NCBI GenBank assembly: GCA_028285545.1
Contig: JANQPA010000112.1
Coordinates: forward strand, 1 to 64,000
DNA length: 64,000 bases
Direction of reading: 5' to 3'
Source: Saprospiraceae bacterium
GTDB taxonomy: Bacteria; Bacteroidota; Bacteroidia; Chitinophagales; Saprospiraceae
Of this stretch, positions 52,526 to 61,139 are shown piece by piece. The translations under genes were made by a program, and so were the position numbers. Below the pieces are notes generated by a model that ran no database searches, had not been told where the DNA came from, and saw only the letters and a program-made list of their open reading frames with translations. How positions within the stretch are numbered: the stretch's first letter is position 1; every line of letters starts with the position of its first letter.

Positions 52526-53230
52526 TTACTTGGAAACCTCTTTAAAGACTACCTTTACATTATTGTAATACAGTCTGCTTAATCCTTCAAAGCCAGAATC
52601 AGTACCAATAATTATCCAGGCTTCTCCATTTTCATCCGTTCGAAAGGTAAAAGGTTTGGCCTCATTATTCCTATTGATCAGGGTATAAACAGTAGTGGTA
52701 TCGGTTACCCCTACATTACCAATAACTTCCATGTCATTTCCGGATTGGCTTTGGTTTCCCTTATCAATATTCATTTCATAAAAGTCCGATGTATTGAGTG
52801 TCTTTTTAGGCTCTTCTAGAGTAACGCCTACTTTTATGTAAACACTTTCTGCCGGGCTTCCACCAATACCAACTGAGTTGGAGGCATAAATGGAGGCTAA
52901 TTCCAGATCAAATGACACATTGAAATCCATGTTGGCAGGTAAATTTTCCACCTTCTTTTTGACAAACATAAAAAGATCGTCGCTGTGGTTATTACCAGCA
53001 ATCATCAAGGAATTGGTATTAGTGTCAAGAGGTTCAGGTAGCGAGGTCCACTGATAATCCAGCTCATAAAAGGCCTCCTCTCCTAGCGGATAGTCGGCAA
53101 AATCACCGGTCCAGCCCTGAGCATCAGCTGAAAAATTAAACTGGAATTCTACTTGTTCGGTTTCGTTCTTTTCCTTCTCACAAGCAAAAGCTAAAAGGAT
53201 AAGAACCCATGTCCATTGGATTGATTTCAT
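52526..53230 (-). CDS. Lipoprotein, tandem paralogue B
   Basis: 234 residues, lipobox AFACE (Cys17). Shares FNFSADAQGWTGDFADYP, LDYQWTSLPEPLDTN, FYEMNIDKGN, FRTDENGEAW and YYNNVKVVF with paralogue A. The spacers upstream of the two genes also look alike (ATxTCGGGTTA...AAAAATAA), so the duplication included the promoter. Differences cluster in the middle (about 105-125), where ligand specificity might vary. Confidence 0.8.
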   Translation of the reverse strand: MKSIQWTWVLILLAFACEKEKNETEQVEFQFNFSADAQGWTGDFADYPLGEEAFYELDYQWTSLPEPLDTNTNSLMIAGNNHSDDLFMFVKKKVENLPANMDFNVSFDLELASIYASNSVGIGGSPAESVYIKVGVTLEEPKKTLNTSDFYEMNIDKGNQSQSGNDMEVIGNVGVTDTTTVYTLINRNNEAKPFTFRTDENGEAWIIIGTDSGFEGLSRLYYNNVKVVFKEVSK

Positions 53231-53333
53231 TTTTTAAAATAATATCGGGTTATAAAAAATAATGTACGATCCTAATGGACGGTAGGAAGGGGTGATTTGG
53301 TTGGGAGGGGAATGCTTAAATATTTCTTAATTA

Positions 53334-53388
53334 ATATTAAATTGAAGAGAGGGCGGCAAGGCCGGCCGCCCTCTCTTCAATTTAATAT
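53334..53388. terminator. Perfect 24-bp hairpin downstream of membrane protein gene
   Basis: Arms 53334-53357 and 53365-53388 are exact complements over 24 bp with a 7-nt GC-rich loop. It starts 10 nt past the stop of the minus-strand gene at 53399. No clean T-run is present on either side, but the stability suggests a terminator or mRNA-end protector. Confidence 0.65.
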
Positions 53389-53398
53389 CGGATTTTTT

Positions 53399-54343
53399 TC
53401 AACTTAACAAATTATAATCAAGGATCAACTCCCCATTTTTTCGCCAGCGGATGTAGCCTTTGCTTATTGCTTGATAATTACCATCCAAAATATTCACCAA
53501 AAGCCAGTCTCCGGTGACTGCTTTAGCCTGTAAGATGGAAAAAGAGTCTAGTCCTTCAATAGCCTTTGCATCATCAGAAGGGCTCATTCTAACAGGATTA
53601 TTAGTCATATCTCTGGGCTCAACAGAATGAATGCTGGTGAGAAAACGAGGCCAGGAAAAAGCAGTCATAAAATCACTTTTCACCCAAGCCCTTTGACCAG
53701 TATTTTTATCGAGCACTATTTCCAGAAAGCCATTTTTCTGTGATTTCCATAAAAAATAGCACATCTGGTAATCCAGTTTGTTTACTTCAGGATTTATTGA
53801 GTTTGACGCTTCTTTAATGATTAAATGGTAGGGGCCTTCTTCAAAAATTAAACTATCCAAAATGGCCTCTTCGTTAGGTTCTTGATAAAGCAATATGGTT
53901 TGATTAGGGTTCATAGCTGGCTCTGCCATTCCCAGGCCAATAGACACCTTGAATTCTGGTTCTGGTTCTTCAATAGGTGCTGCAATCTCTGAATCTGAGG
54001 ATGGGATGGGTTTTGTAGTTTTAGGAAGTTCACTAAGGTCGGACATCCCTTCCCGATATGCAGCAAACATATTGAGGCTAAACCAGCCAATCATCGCCAG
54101 ACTAAATACAGCCATTACCCAATTAGCGATTTTTAATTGTTTAGTAGTACAAAATCGCCATACTACAATACCAATTATTAAGCCTAAGAGCATTCCCAAT
54201 ATGGCATACCAAAAGACCAGGGCGCCGCCAACCAGGCCACTATTTTCAGGTATGAAAAATGGAGAAATTAAAGCTCCGATAATGAATCCTGAAATAGAAC
54301 TAAGGAAAATAAATAGAGCTACTATTAATTTTGAAGCAGACAT
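53399..54343 (-). CDS. Membrane protein with C-terminal SH3-like domain, unknown
   Basis: 314 residues. Three TM helices at the N-terminus (about 5-30, 40-62, 72-95), an acidic Pro-rich linker (about 110-140, EEPEPEF), then a ~170-residue extracytoplasmic part. The end of this part ('VRMSPSDDAKAIEGLDSFSILQAKAVTGDWLLVNI') resembles a bacterial SH3 repeat. No known family. It lies downstream of the VWA gene on the same strand and may be co-transcribed. Confidence 0.7.
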   Translation of the reverse strand: MSASKLIVALFIFLSSISGFIIGALISPFFIPENSGLVGGALVFWYAILGMLLGLIIGIVVWRFCTTKQLKIANWVMAVFSLAMIGWFSLNMFAAYREGMSDLSELPKTTKPIPSSDSEIAAPIEEPEPEFKVSIGLGMAEPAMNPNQTILLYQEPNEEAILDSLIFEEGPYHLIIKEASNSINPEVNKLDYQMCYFLWKSQKNGFLEIVLDKNTGQRAWVKSDFMTAFSWPRFLTSIHSVEPRDMTNNPVRMSPSDDAKAIEGLDSFSILQAKAVTGDWLLVNILDGNYQAISKGYIRWRKNGELILDYNLLS

Positions 54344-54399
54344 ATCTTGAATCTTTTACCTTTAGATGTATCCATGGTATTAATTCGTCAATCATTAGC

Positions 54400-55827
54400 T
54401 TACCATTTAACTATTCTTTCAAGCTGTTCACCTGGCTTAATAGTTATTGTAAACTTCTCTCTCGGATCGCCAGGAACACGAACCCCTCGAACATCCACTT
54501 CATAAGTACCTGGACTTAGCAAGAAGCTTTTAGGATTGGACTTGGGGTCTGCATAGGTACGACTTCCTCCAACTGCCTTTCTCGGATTTACGTTTACAAT
54601 ATTAACAGTAGCGTCACACTCTTTCCCCTGGTAAGTGGCACCAACTTTTAGCACGGCACTTTCAAAATTATGGGCTAAAGTGGTGGTTTCCCCAGGTTTA
54701 ATTTCTATGTTTTCAAATTTCTTATTATTGGTCAATCCCTTGATGGTAACTGATTTTACTTCTACATCATAGAAGCCTGGCGTAATCTCCTTGTCAAAAG
54801 GATTGAAATTATCAGAAGTATAAGTACGCCCACCCGTTACATTTTTCCTTTGGCCATGGAGCGTAACATTAACGGTGGCATCATGAAGGGTACCTGCTTC
54901 TGTTACTTTTACGTTTATTCGGCCTGAAGAGAAGTCAAAAACCTGTTCATTGACTTTTTCTTCATCAATTATAATATTAGTTTTTTTGATGGGCAGAAGG
55001 CCTCGTTCCCCCACGATACTCACTTCTACATCATAAGTGCCTGCTGGGAGGTTTACAATACCAGGATTAGTTTGTGGGCTATTATAGGTTCTTACCCCGC
55101 CTATATATTCATCCGTTCCGGCCTTAAAAACAGAGACGGCACCATCTTTCAGGTCTCCATTTCGGATACTTTTTACTGATAAACGACCTTTAGGCTTATC
55201 GACAGTCATATCGCTGGTTTGTTCTACAGCACCTTCCAGTTGATCTTTATCAGAGGCATCGATGTATAATCCACCACCTTCCTGAGCAGCACATTCCAGA
55301 GGTGCACGATCTGCATCACCCAGGTCAAAACCAATGATATGTAAAACAAAGTCTATTCCTGCTTCCTTAGCCTCTTTGACCACATCACAAAGGATTCCGC
55401 TGCATGTTTCGATGCCATCTGTGATCAAAATAATAGTTGCTGATTCTCCACTGGCTTTCAATTGATTGATCACTTTCAAAGCCGATTGAGCAAGAGGTGT
55501 TTTACCTAATGGGTTCAAGTCGTTTAGAGCTTTGGTGAAGGCCGTTTTATCTTTATTTGAAGAGGGGAGAATCTCTTCGATATCTGCACATTCTCCTTTT
55601 TGACGATGGCCATAGGCAACCAAACCTATTTCCTGCTCGGCGGGCATTTCTCCTACCAGGTCTGCTAAAACCTCCCGAGCCATGGTGATTTTAAATTCGC
55701 CATCTACTTTCTGCCACATGGAACCACTAGCATCAGTGATGAAAATAATGGGTTTGGAGGGGCTATTCTGGGCATGGGCTAATAGGCTCAAAAACAAGGA
55801 GCCTATTAGAAAGTAAATTTTGTTCAT
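54400..55827 (-). CDS. VWA-domain protein with three C-terminal repeats
   Basis: 475 residues with signal peptide (IGSLFLSLLAHAQ). A von Willebrand A domain (about 25-200) has a full MIDAS: DASGSM (Asp32, Ser34, Ser36), Thr in GKTPLAQS and ITDGIETC (Asp). Then three ~85-residue beta repeats, each with a GG-x-RTY...NP...PGTYDVEV-like core (about 215-300, 305-390, 395-475). The repeats resemble PEGA/carboxypeptidase-like modules. Likely a secreted or surface metal-dependent adhesion or scaffold protein. Confidence 0.85.
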   Translation of the reverse strand: MNKIYFLIGSLFLSLLAHAQNSPSKPIIFITDASGSMWQKVDGEFKITMAREVLADLVGEMPAEQEIGLVAYGHRQKGECADIEEILPSSNKDKTAFTKALNDLNPLGKTPLAQSALKVINQLKASGESATIILITDGIETCSGILCDVVKEAKEAGIDFVLHIIGFDLGDADRAPLECAAQEGGGLYIDASDKDQLEGAVEQTSDMTVDKPKGRLSVKSIRNGDLKDGAVSVFKAGTDEYIGGVRTYNSPQTNPGIVNLPAGTYDVEVSIVGERGLLPIKKTNIIIDEEKVNEQVFDFSSGRINVKVTEAGTLHDATVNVTLHGQRKNVTGGRTYTSDNFNPFDKEITPGFYDVEVKSVTIKGLTNNKKFENIEIKPGETTTLAHNFESAVLKVGATYQGKECDATVNIVNVNPRKAVGGSRTYADPKSNPKSFLLSPGTYEVDVRGVRVPGDPREKFTITIKPGEQLERIVKW

Positions 55828-55866
55828 TTGGTTAATATTTTGTACTTATAAATTCAATCGGTCCAT

Positions 55867-57174
55867 TCACATTTCTCGTTTGTCTACAATCCGTTTCAAT
55901 TTACCACCTTCACTTCTAGGAATGGAAGCATGTCCTAGGATTTCAACCCTTGCACTCACCCCAATATTATCTTTCATTTTTTTCATAAGGTGATTTCCTA
56001 ATTGCAGCTTCAAATCAGAACTCTCCTGCACATTAGGCTCTAATTCTACTTTAACCTCCAAAGTATCCATTGTTTTTTCGCGACTGACAATCAGTTGATA
56101 ATGGGCAGCCAGTTCAGGAATTTCCTGAATTAACTCTTCTACTTGTGTATGAAAAAGATTGACCCCCCGAATAATTAACATGTCATCGGCTCTGCCTTTA
56201 ATGGCACTCATTTTGATATGGGTACGTTGAGAATTAGAATCATAATTTAGCGAGCAAATATCATTGGTCCAATACCTTAGCACAGGGAAAGCCTCCTTTG
56301 TTAAGGTCGTAAAAACAAGCACTCCTTCTTTTCCTTCTGGTAATGGGTCACCTGTATCAGGATCTACCACTTCCGGAAAAAAGTGATCTTCCCAAACATG
56401 GCTTCCAGTACCGCGTTCTTCTACTGCTTCCTGAGATACTCCAGGCCCAATAATTTCACTCAAACCATAAATATTGCTTGCTTTTATTTTTAACCTATTT
56501 TGTACATCTACACGAATAGCCTCCGTCCAGGGTTCGGCACCTAAAACTCCATATTTTAACCTAAGGCTTTCCAAATCAATTCCTCTATTTCCAATTTCTT
56601 CGGCCAGTCTTTGTGCATAGGAAGGTGTACAGCAAATCACATCCGGCTGAAAATCCTGTAGGATCATCAACTGGCGATCGGTCATACCACCAGAGACTGG
56701 AATCACCGACATTCCTAAGGTTTCTGCTCCTATATGCATGCCTAATCCGCCAGTAAAAAGTCCATAACCATAGGCATTATGAAGCATCATCCCTGGTCGG
56801 GCACCAGCAGCAGCTAAGGATCTTGCATTTACTTCTCCAAATATTTGCAGATCTTTTTTGGTATACCCTACTACCGTTGGTTTGCCAGTAGTACCACTTG
56901 AAGCATGAATCCTGGCCAATTCTTCCCTAGGCACTGCAAATAATCCAAAGGGGTAATGATTTCGTAAATCTTCTTTTCTGGTGAAAGGCAGTTGAGCAAT
57001 ATCCTGAATGTCGTTTATTGACTTTGGTTCGATCCCCTTTTCATCAAATAACTGTTTATAAAAAGGGATTTTTTGATACATATAATTCACCAACCAATGT
57101 AAACGCTGGCTTTGGAGTTTCCTGAGTTTGTCTAAAGGAAGGGTTTCTATTTCCGGATTAAAAAACATCTGCAA
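55867..57174 (-). CDS. paaK: Phenylacetate-CoA ligase
   Basis: 435 residues. AMP-binding P-loop ASSGTTGKPT (91-100), adenylation motifs 'YGLSEIIGPGVSQEAVEERG' and 'KGRADDMLIIRGVNLFHTQVEE', and the C-terminal lid with SEGGKLKRIVDKR (catalytic Lys). This matches PaaK, which activates phenylacetate to phenylacetyl-CoA. No other paa genes are visible, so it may activate a different aryl acid. A link to the type III PKS cluster, 40 kb away, is not supported. Confidence 0.9.
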   Translation of the reverse strand: MQMFFNPEIETLPLDKLRKLQSQRLHWLVNYMYQKIPFYKQLFDEKGIEPKSINDIQDIAQLPFTRKEDLRNHYPFGLFAVPREELARIHASSGTTGKPTVVGYTKKDLQIFGEVNARSLAAAGARPGMMLHNAYGYGLFTGGLGMHIGAETLGMSVIPVSGGMTDRQLMILQDFQPDVICCTPSYAQRLAEEIGNRGIDLESLRLKYGVLGAEPWTEAIRVDVQNRLKIKASNIYGLSEIIGPGVSQEAVEERGTGSHVWEDHFFPEVVDPDTGDPLPEGKEGVLVFTTLTKEAFPVLRYWTNDICSLNYDSNSQRTHIKMSAIKGRADDMLIIRGVNLFHTQVEELIQEIPELAAHYQLIVSREKTMDTLEVKVELEPNVQESSDLKLQLGNHLMKKMKDNIGVSARVEILGHASIPRSEGGKLKRIVDKREM

Positions 57175-57507
57175 TTTTTAATGAAAAAGAAAAATCAAAC
57201 TATAGAGATTGTGCAAGACAAGTTCTTATTAAACACCTCTTTCCCAAGATAAAAAAAATGCACTTTCAATTGCAATGGCAATGATAAGAACAATGGCTAT
57301 AACAATTGAATCAATATTTATATCTTTTTACTTTCTACTTTTTACCTTCTACTTTTTACATTATTCCAGTCAGCAAGACCAGTTTGATTACTTTAACATT
57401 TACTGAATCCGCTAAAAAAGTAAAAAGCCTTGCTAAAATCTATGCTTTAACTGTATTTTAGCAATTCAAATACGCTTTTAATTTTTTGAGATAAAATTTA
57501 GAAGGAA
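57175..57507. other. 333-nt divergent spacer with several word repeats
   Basis: Contains CAAT words (57263-57312), CTTTTTACTTTCTA words (57326-57360) and an inverted repeat TTGCTAAAAT / ATTTTAGCAA (57430-57439, 57455-57464) upstream of the thioredoxin-like gene. Promoters of both flanking divergent genes must lie here. No gene seen. Confidence 0.5.
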
Positions 57508-58965
57508 ATGAGATATTGGATTTTACTATTTGTCACAGTCCTATTTTTTGCTTGTAATTCTAATAATTCAGAAGGAAATGCCCCGGCTTCTGCAAACCCT
57601 ACGGCCGTTTCAAATGAAAACCTGGAATCGCCGGATATAGATATTGAGGTGAGGGGTGTCAGTCCAGGTAATGCGATGTTGGTAGGTTTCTTTTGTGAAA
57701 CTCAATATTATGTAGATACTGCTGTGGTCGACGCTGCAGGTAAAATGAATTTTAAGAGGGATCAGCCATATGATCCAGGTCTTTACCTAGCTGTCATGCC
57801 TAATCAATCTACTATACAATTGATGATAACAGAGGATCAGCGCTTTTCCATGAGTACAGAAGCCAACAACTTTGTTAATACGATGGTAGTAAAAGGAAGT
57901 TTGGATAATGAGTTGTTGTATGAAAACCTCAAGTTTGAAGCCAGTATGCAACCTCGAATGCAGTCTGTGGCACAAAGTATTAAACAAGCTGGTCCTCAGA
58001 GCCCAGAGTATTCCAATTTAAAAACCCAGCAAGATCAGCTGGTAAATGAGCGAAAACAGCATTTGGAGAATATATTTGCAAAAGGACCTAATTCCCTTTT
58101 TGCAAAATTTAAAAAAGCAGGACAAAATCCGGAAATCAAAGAATTTAGAAACCCTGATGGCACCATGGATGCTGCCCGACAGGTTTTTAATTACAAAAGT
58201 GAATTCTGGAATGATGTTGATTTCAATGATAAACGCTTATTATATACTCCGGTTATTTTTAATAAGCTTAAACGTTACATGAACGAGTTAACACCACAAA
58301 ATCCAGACTCCTTAATTAAAACAGCGGATGATTTGATTCAGAGAGTACCTCCTAAATCTCAATACTATAAATTCTTCACCAACTGGATTGCTGCTACTTT
58401 CGAACCTGGTAAAGTGCCCATCATGGATGCAGAAGCCATCTATGTTCATATGGTTCAAAATTACTTTACCGAAGAAAAAGCATTTTGGCTGGTACCGGCT
58501 CAAGCACAGGGTTTGCAACTTAGAGCCAGTGAGATGGCAAATAGTTTGTTGGGACAAAAGGGTCCAAATGTAAAAGTCCCTGATCAAACCGGAAGGGAAA
58601 GAGAACTATATGATATCAAAGCACCCTATATAATCGTTTTCATGTATAATCCGGATTGTGATCATTGCCAGGAGGAAACCCCCATATTGAGAAAGTTTTA
58701 TCAAGATTGGAAAAACCAGGGCGTTGAAGTCTATGCCATCGCTATCGATACAGAACCTGCGCTATGGCAAAAATTCATTCAGGATTATCAAATAGGCGAC
58801 TGGATAAATGTATTTGACCCAACCAATAGGTCTATTTATAAAACTTATTATGTTGACAATACTCCTGAGCTTTACGTTTTGAACAAAGACAGGGTCATTA
58901 TTGGTAAAAACTTAAAACCTTATCAGGTGCCAGATATCATCAGGCTGGATCAACAAAACCAATAG
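57508..58965 (+). CDS. Thioredoxin-like lipoprotein (DUF4369/DUF5106 type)
   Basis: 485 residues, lipobox FFAC (Cys16). An N-terminal beta domain (about 45-140) of the DUF4369 kind is followed by a long helical middle (about 140-350, DUF5106-like) and a C-terminal TlpA-like thioredoxin domain (about 350-485) with active site CDHC (Cys384, Cys387). Such proteins act as envelope thiol-disulfide oxidoreductases in Bacteroidota. Followed after 5 nt by a LysE-type exporter. Confidence 0.88.
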   Translation: MRYWILLFVTVLFFACNSNNSEGNAPASANPTAVSNENLESPDIDIEVRGVSPGNAMLVGFFCETQYYVDTAVVDAAGKMNFKRDQPYDPGLYLAVMPNQSTIQLMITEDQRFSMSTEANNFVNTMVVKGSLDNELLYENLKFEASMQPRMQSVAQSIKQAGPQSPEYSNLKTQQDQLVNERKQHLENIFAKGPNSLFAKFKKAGQNPEIKEFRNPDGTMDAARQVFNYKSEFWNDVDFNDKRLLYTPVIFNKLKRYMNELTPQNPDSLIKTADDLIQRVPPKSQYYKFFTNWIAATFEPGKVPIMDAEAIYVHMVQNYFTEEKAFWLVPAQAQGLQLRASEMANSLLGQKGPNVKVPDQTGRERELYDIKAPYIIVFMYNPDCDHCQEETPILRKFYQDWKNQGVEVYAIAIDTEPALWQKFIQDYQIGDWINVFDPTNRSIYKTYYVDNTPELYVLNKDRVIIGKNLKPYQVPDIIRLDQQNQ

Positions 58966-58970
58966 CAGCT

Positions 58971-59606
58971 ATGACCCTTGGCCCTTTTATAGTTTTTGGA
59001 ATTGCCTTCTTAATTACGTTTGTGGGCACATTGCCTTTTGGTCCGATTAATTTATCGGTGGTGGATACCAGTATCAACAGGAGCTTTAAAGGGGCTTTGG
59101 AATTTTCTATTGCTGCTGCGATTGTAGAGATCCTTCAATCTTTTGTTGCTTTGCATTGCAGTTATTTAATTGGTGGTTTATTTAGTGAAAGTCTTGTCAC
59201 CAAGATCATAGGCATTATTGTTTTTTTTAGCCTGGGACTGATCTTTTGGTTAAAAAAGCCAAAATCTCAATTGGAAGAAACCTGTAAGGAAAGTAAAAGA
59301 GGGAATTACCTCAGAGGCTTTATAATCTCAATTGTAAATTTCCAGGCCATACCCTTTTGGATTTTTGTTTTGACTTACCTGGAAATGTCTAAAATGATTG
59401 TGCTCAACACCAGTATGCCTTTGACTTTAGTTATTGTTTTCTTATTGGGCGTGCTACTGGGAAAATTTGCGGGCCTAGCTTTATTTGCTGTCATTGGCAG
59501 AACACTCAAGCAGCGGATAGCTTCCATCAATAAAATGATGAATAAAATTATTGGAGGCTTTTTGTTTTTGATAGGAGTGGTGCAGTTGGTACAGTTATTA
59601 ATTTGA
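58971..59606 (+). CDS. LysE-family exporter
   Basis: 211 residues, six TM helices. 'FVGTLPFGPINLSVVDTSINRS' is the N-terminal LysE motif (G-P-x-N). Members export amino acids or metabolites. It lies 5 nt after the thioredoxin-like gene and ends before a strong bidirectional terminator. Confidence 0.87.
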   Translation: MTLGPFIVFGIAFLITFVGTLPFGPINLSVVDTSINRSFKGALEFSIAAAIVEILQSFVALHCSYLIGGLFSESLVTKIIGIIVFFSLGLIFWLKKPKSQLEETCKESKRGNYLRGFIISIVNFQAIPFWIFVLTYLEMSKMIVLNTSMPLTLVIVFLLGVLLGKFAGLALFAVIGRTLKQRIASINKMMNKIIGGFLFLIGVVQLVQLLI

Positions 59607-59656
59607 AAATTTGCAGATGGGCAAATGTGTAGATTTTTTAATTTTCTAATGTTTTA

Positions 59657-59705
59657 AAAAATAAATACGCTTTGGTGCCTATGGCACCAAAGCGTATTTA
59701 TTTTT
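59657..59705. terminator. Bidirectional terminator, 23-bp perfect stem
   Basis: Arms 59657-59679 and 59683-59705 are exact complements with a 3-nt loop. The outer part of the stem is A-rich on the left and T-rich on the right, so it gives a T-run in both directions. It lies between convergent lysE-like and Uma2 genes. Confidence 0.85.
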
Positions 59706-59714
59706 AATAGCAAG

Positions 59715-60275
59715 TTATAAGTTTCCCAAGATTGATTCAACCTGGATTTGGGCATCAAATGCATGGAATATAATGGATTGATCCAAAGCAATTAGATCCA
59801 TTTCTTTATAGGTGTTATTTTCAGGAGTATGGTAAGCTTCAATTTCCTTTTTTTCCAGATTGACAATCCAATACTCTGGGATTCCGGCTTGAGCATAGGC
59901 AGGTAATTTTACTTGTTTGTCATATGGATAAGATGAATCGGACACTTCTATAAGTAAATAGATATCCGCAGCTGCAGGATGCGATCTTGAGTAAAAATCA
60001 TCTTTTAGTTTCAATACGCTAATATCTGGCTCTGGCATAGAATATTGAGACAAATTAATTGGATTTTGAACTCTAATTATTACTCTATCTCTCAATTTTT
60101 GCAATAAAAAATTGATCCGATCAATAACTGCAGCATGTAAACTTCCTGAAAGGCTCATCTCAATAATTTCTCCATTAATTAATTCAACCTTATCCTGTTC
60201 GGTTAAGATTCCCACTTCAAACATCCTGTAATATTCAGATGCCTTGAGTCTTCTTCTTGCCAGTTTTACTCCCAT
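59715..60275 (-). CDS. Uma2-family endonuclease
   Basis: 186 residues of the DUF820/Uma2 family, a PD-(D/E)XK nuclease fold. Catalytic positions: Glu in ELINGEIIEMS, Asp in MPEPDISVLK, Glu-Val in LLIEVSDSS and Lys in DKQVKLPAYAQAGIPEYW. The family is abundant in cyanobacteria and Bacteroidota; a link to mobile elements or toxin-like function has been proposed but is unproven. Stand-alone gene, Ala/Gly-poor and AT-rich. Confidence 0.9.
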   Translation of the reverse strand: MGVKLARRRLKASEYYRMFEVGILTEQDKVELINGEIIEMSLSGSLHAAVIDRINFLLQKLRDRVIIRVQNPINLSQYSMPEPDISVLKLKDDFYSRSHPAAADIYLLIEVSDSSYPYDKQVKLPAYAQAGIPEYWIVNLEKKEIEAYHTPENNTYKEMDLIALDQSIIFHAFDAQIQVESILGNL

Positions 60276-60381
60276 AATGATTATTTTTCTATCTTTTCAA
60301 AGATATTTAAATTATGGCTAGGAAGAAAGGGCGGTCAATAAACAACCAAGCTCTTTTCCAGCAGTCTATTAAAATAAAAAA

Positions 60382-61059
60382 GTGAACAAGTATTTTAGTG
60401 GCATTAACTGGAAGTACGGATTTGGAGAGTTATTGCTCATTTTTTTGGGTATAACTGCTGCTTTGTATTTTAACAACTGGAATGAAGCACGCCAGCGGGC
60501 CAAATTGGAAAGGGAAACGCTTCTTGAAATCCATAATGGCGTAAGTGCTGACCTGGCAGATATAGAAGGGAACATAGAGGGCTATACCTTTAGACAAACC
60601 GGTTATGAATTTGTAGTTGAACATTTAGAACAACAACTTCCTCCTAGTGAAGCTTTCCTGGACACCATAAGGTTTCTTAGAGGATTCACCTATTTTATTA
60701 GTAATTCAGGACCTTTTGAAACGCTCAAATCAAGAGGACTAGAACTCATTTCCAATAAAGAGATCCGGTTGGCTATTGCAGCCTATTATGATCAAAATCA
60801 TGAATGGCTAAAGGTAAATGAGACTAAGCATCATGAGTTTTATAAGAATGAAGTTATTCCAATGTACTTACGATACTTTGAAGTTTCAAATAGGTTCAAG
60901 CCCTATAATTACCAAGAATTATTGAATGATAAGGAGGCCCACCAGATTCTAAATTGGGCAATCAATGATATGGCCTACCTCATTCAGGAATACAGAAAAT
61001 TGTCCAGGATTGCCAGAGAATTATTGAAGGCTATTGAAGAGGAAGTTGGAACTCTGTAA
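60382..61059 (+). CDS. DUF6090-family membrane protein
   Basis: 225 residues. Starts at GTG 60382. TM helix with FGELLLIFLGITAALYFNNW (about 15-34) followed by NEARQRAK. The middle block SRGLELISNKEIRLAIAAYY matches the DUF6090 protein at 22799-23548. Third member of this family in the window. Function unknown; the long helical part is probably extracytoplasmic. Confidence 0.85.
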   Translation: MNKYFSGINWKYGFGELLLIFLGITAALYFNNWNEARQRAKLERETLLEIHNGVSADLADIEGNIEGYTFRQTGYEFVVEHLEQQLPPSEAFLDTIRFLRGFTYFISNSGPFETLKSRGLELISNKEIRLAIAAYYDQNHEWLKVNETKHHEFYKNEVIPMYLRYFEVSNRFKPYNYQELLNDKEAHQILNWAINDMAYLIQEYRKLSRIARELLKAIEEEVGTL

Positions 61060-61139
61060 TGAATTTTTTCAGAGAATTTTTTTTAAACCAACTCTGTTTT
61101 TAATGAGCATTCCTTAATTTAGTTATACTAAACTGTATT

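Noticed and set aside
57028..57045. GGTTCGATCCCC, resembling a tRNA T-arm
   Set aside because: Inside the paaK coding frame and lacks acceptor and anticodon stems.
55867..57174. PaaK as starter-unit enzyme for the type III PKS
   Set aside because: More than 40 kb away, on the opposite strand, with no sequence link to the cluster.
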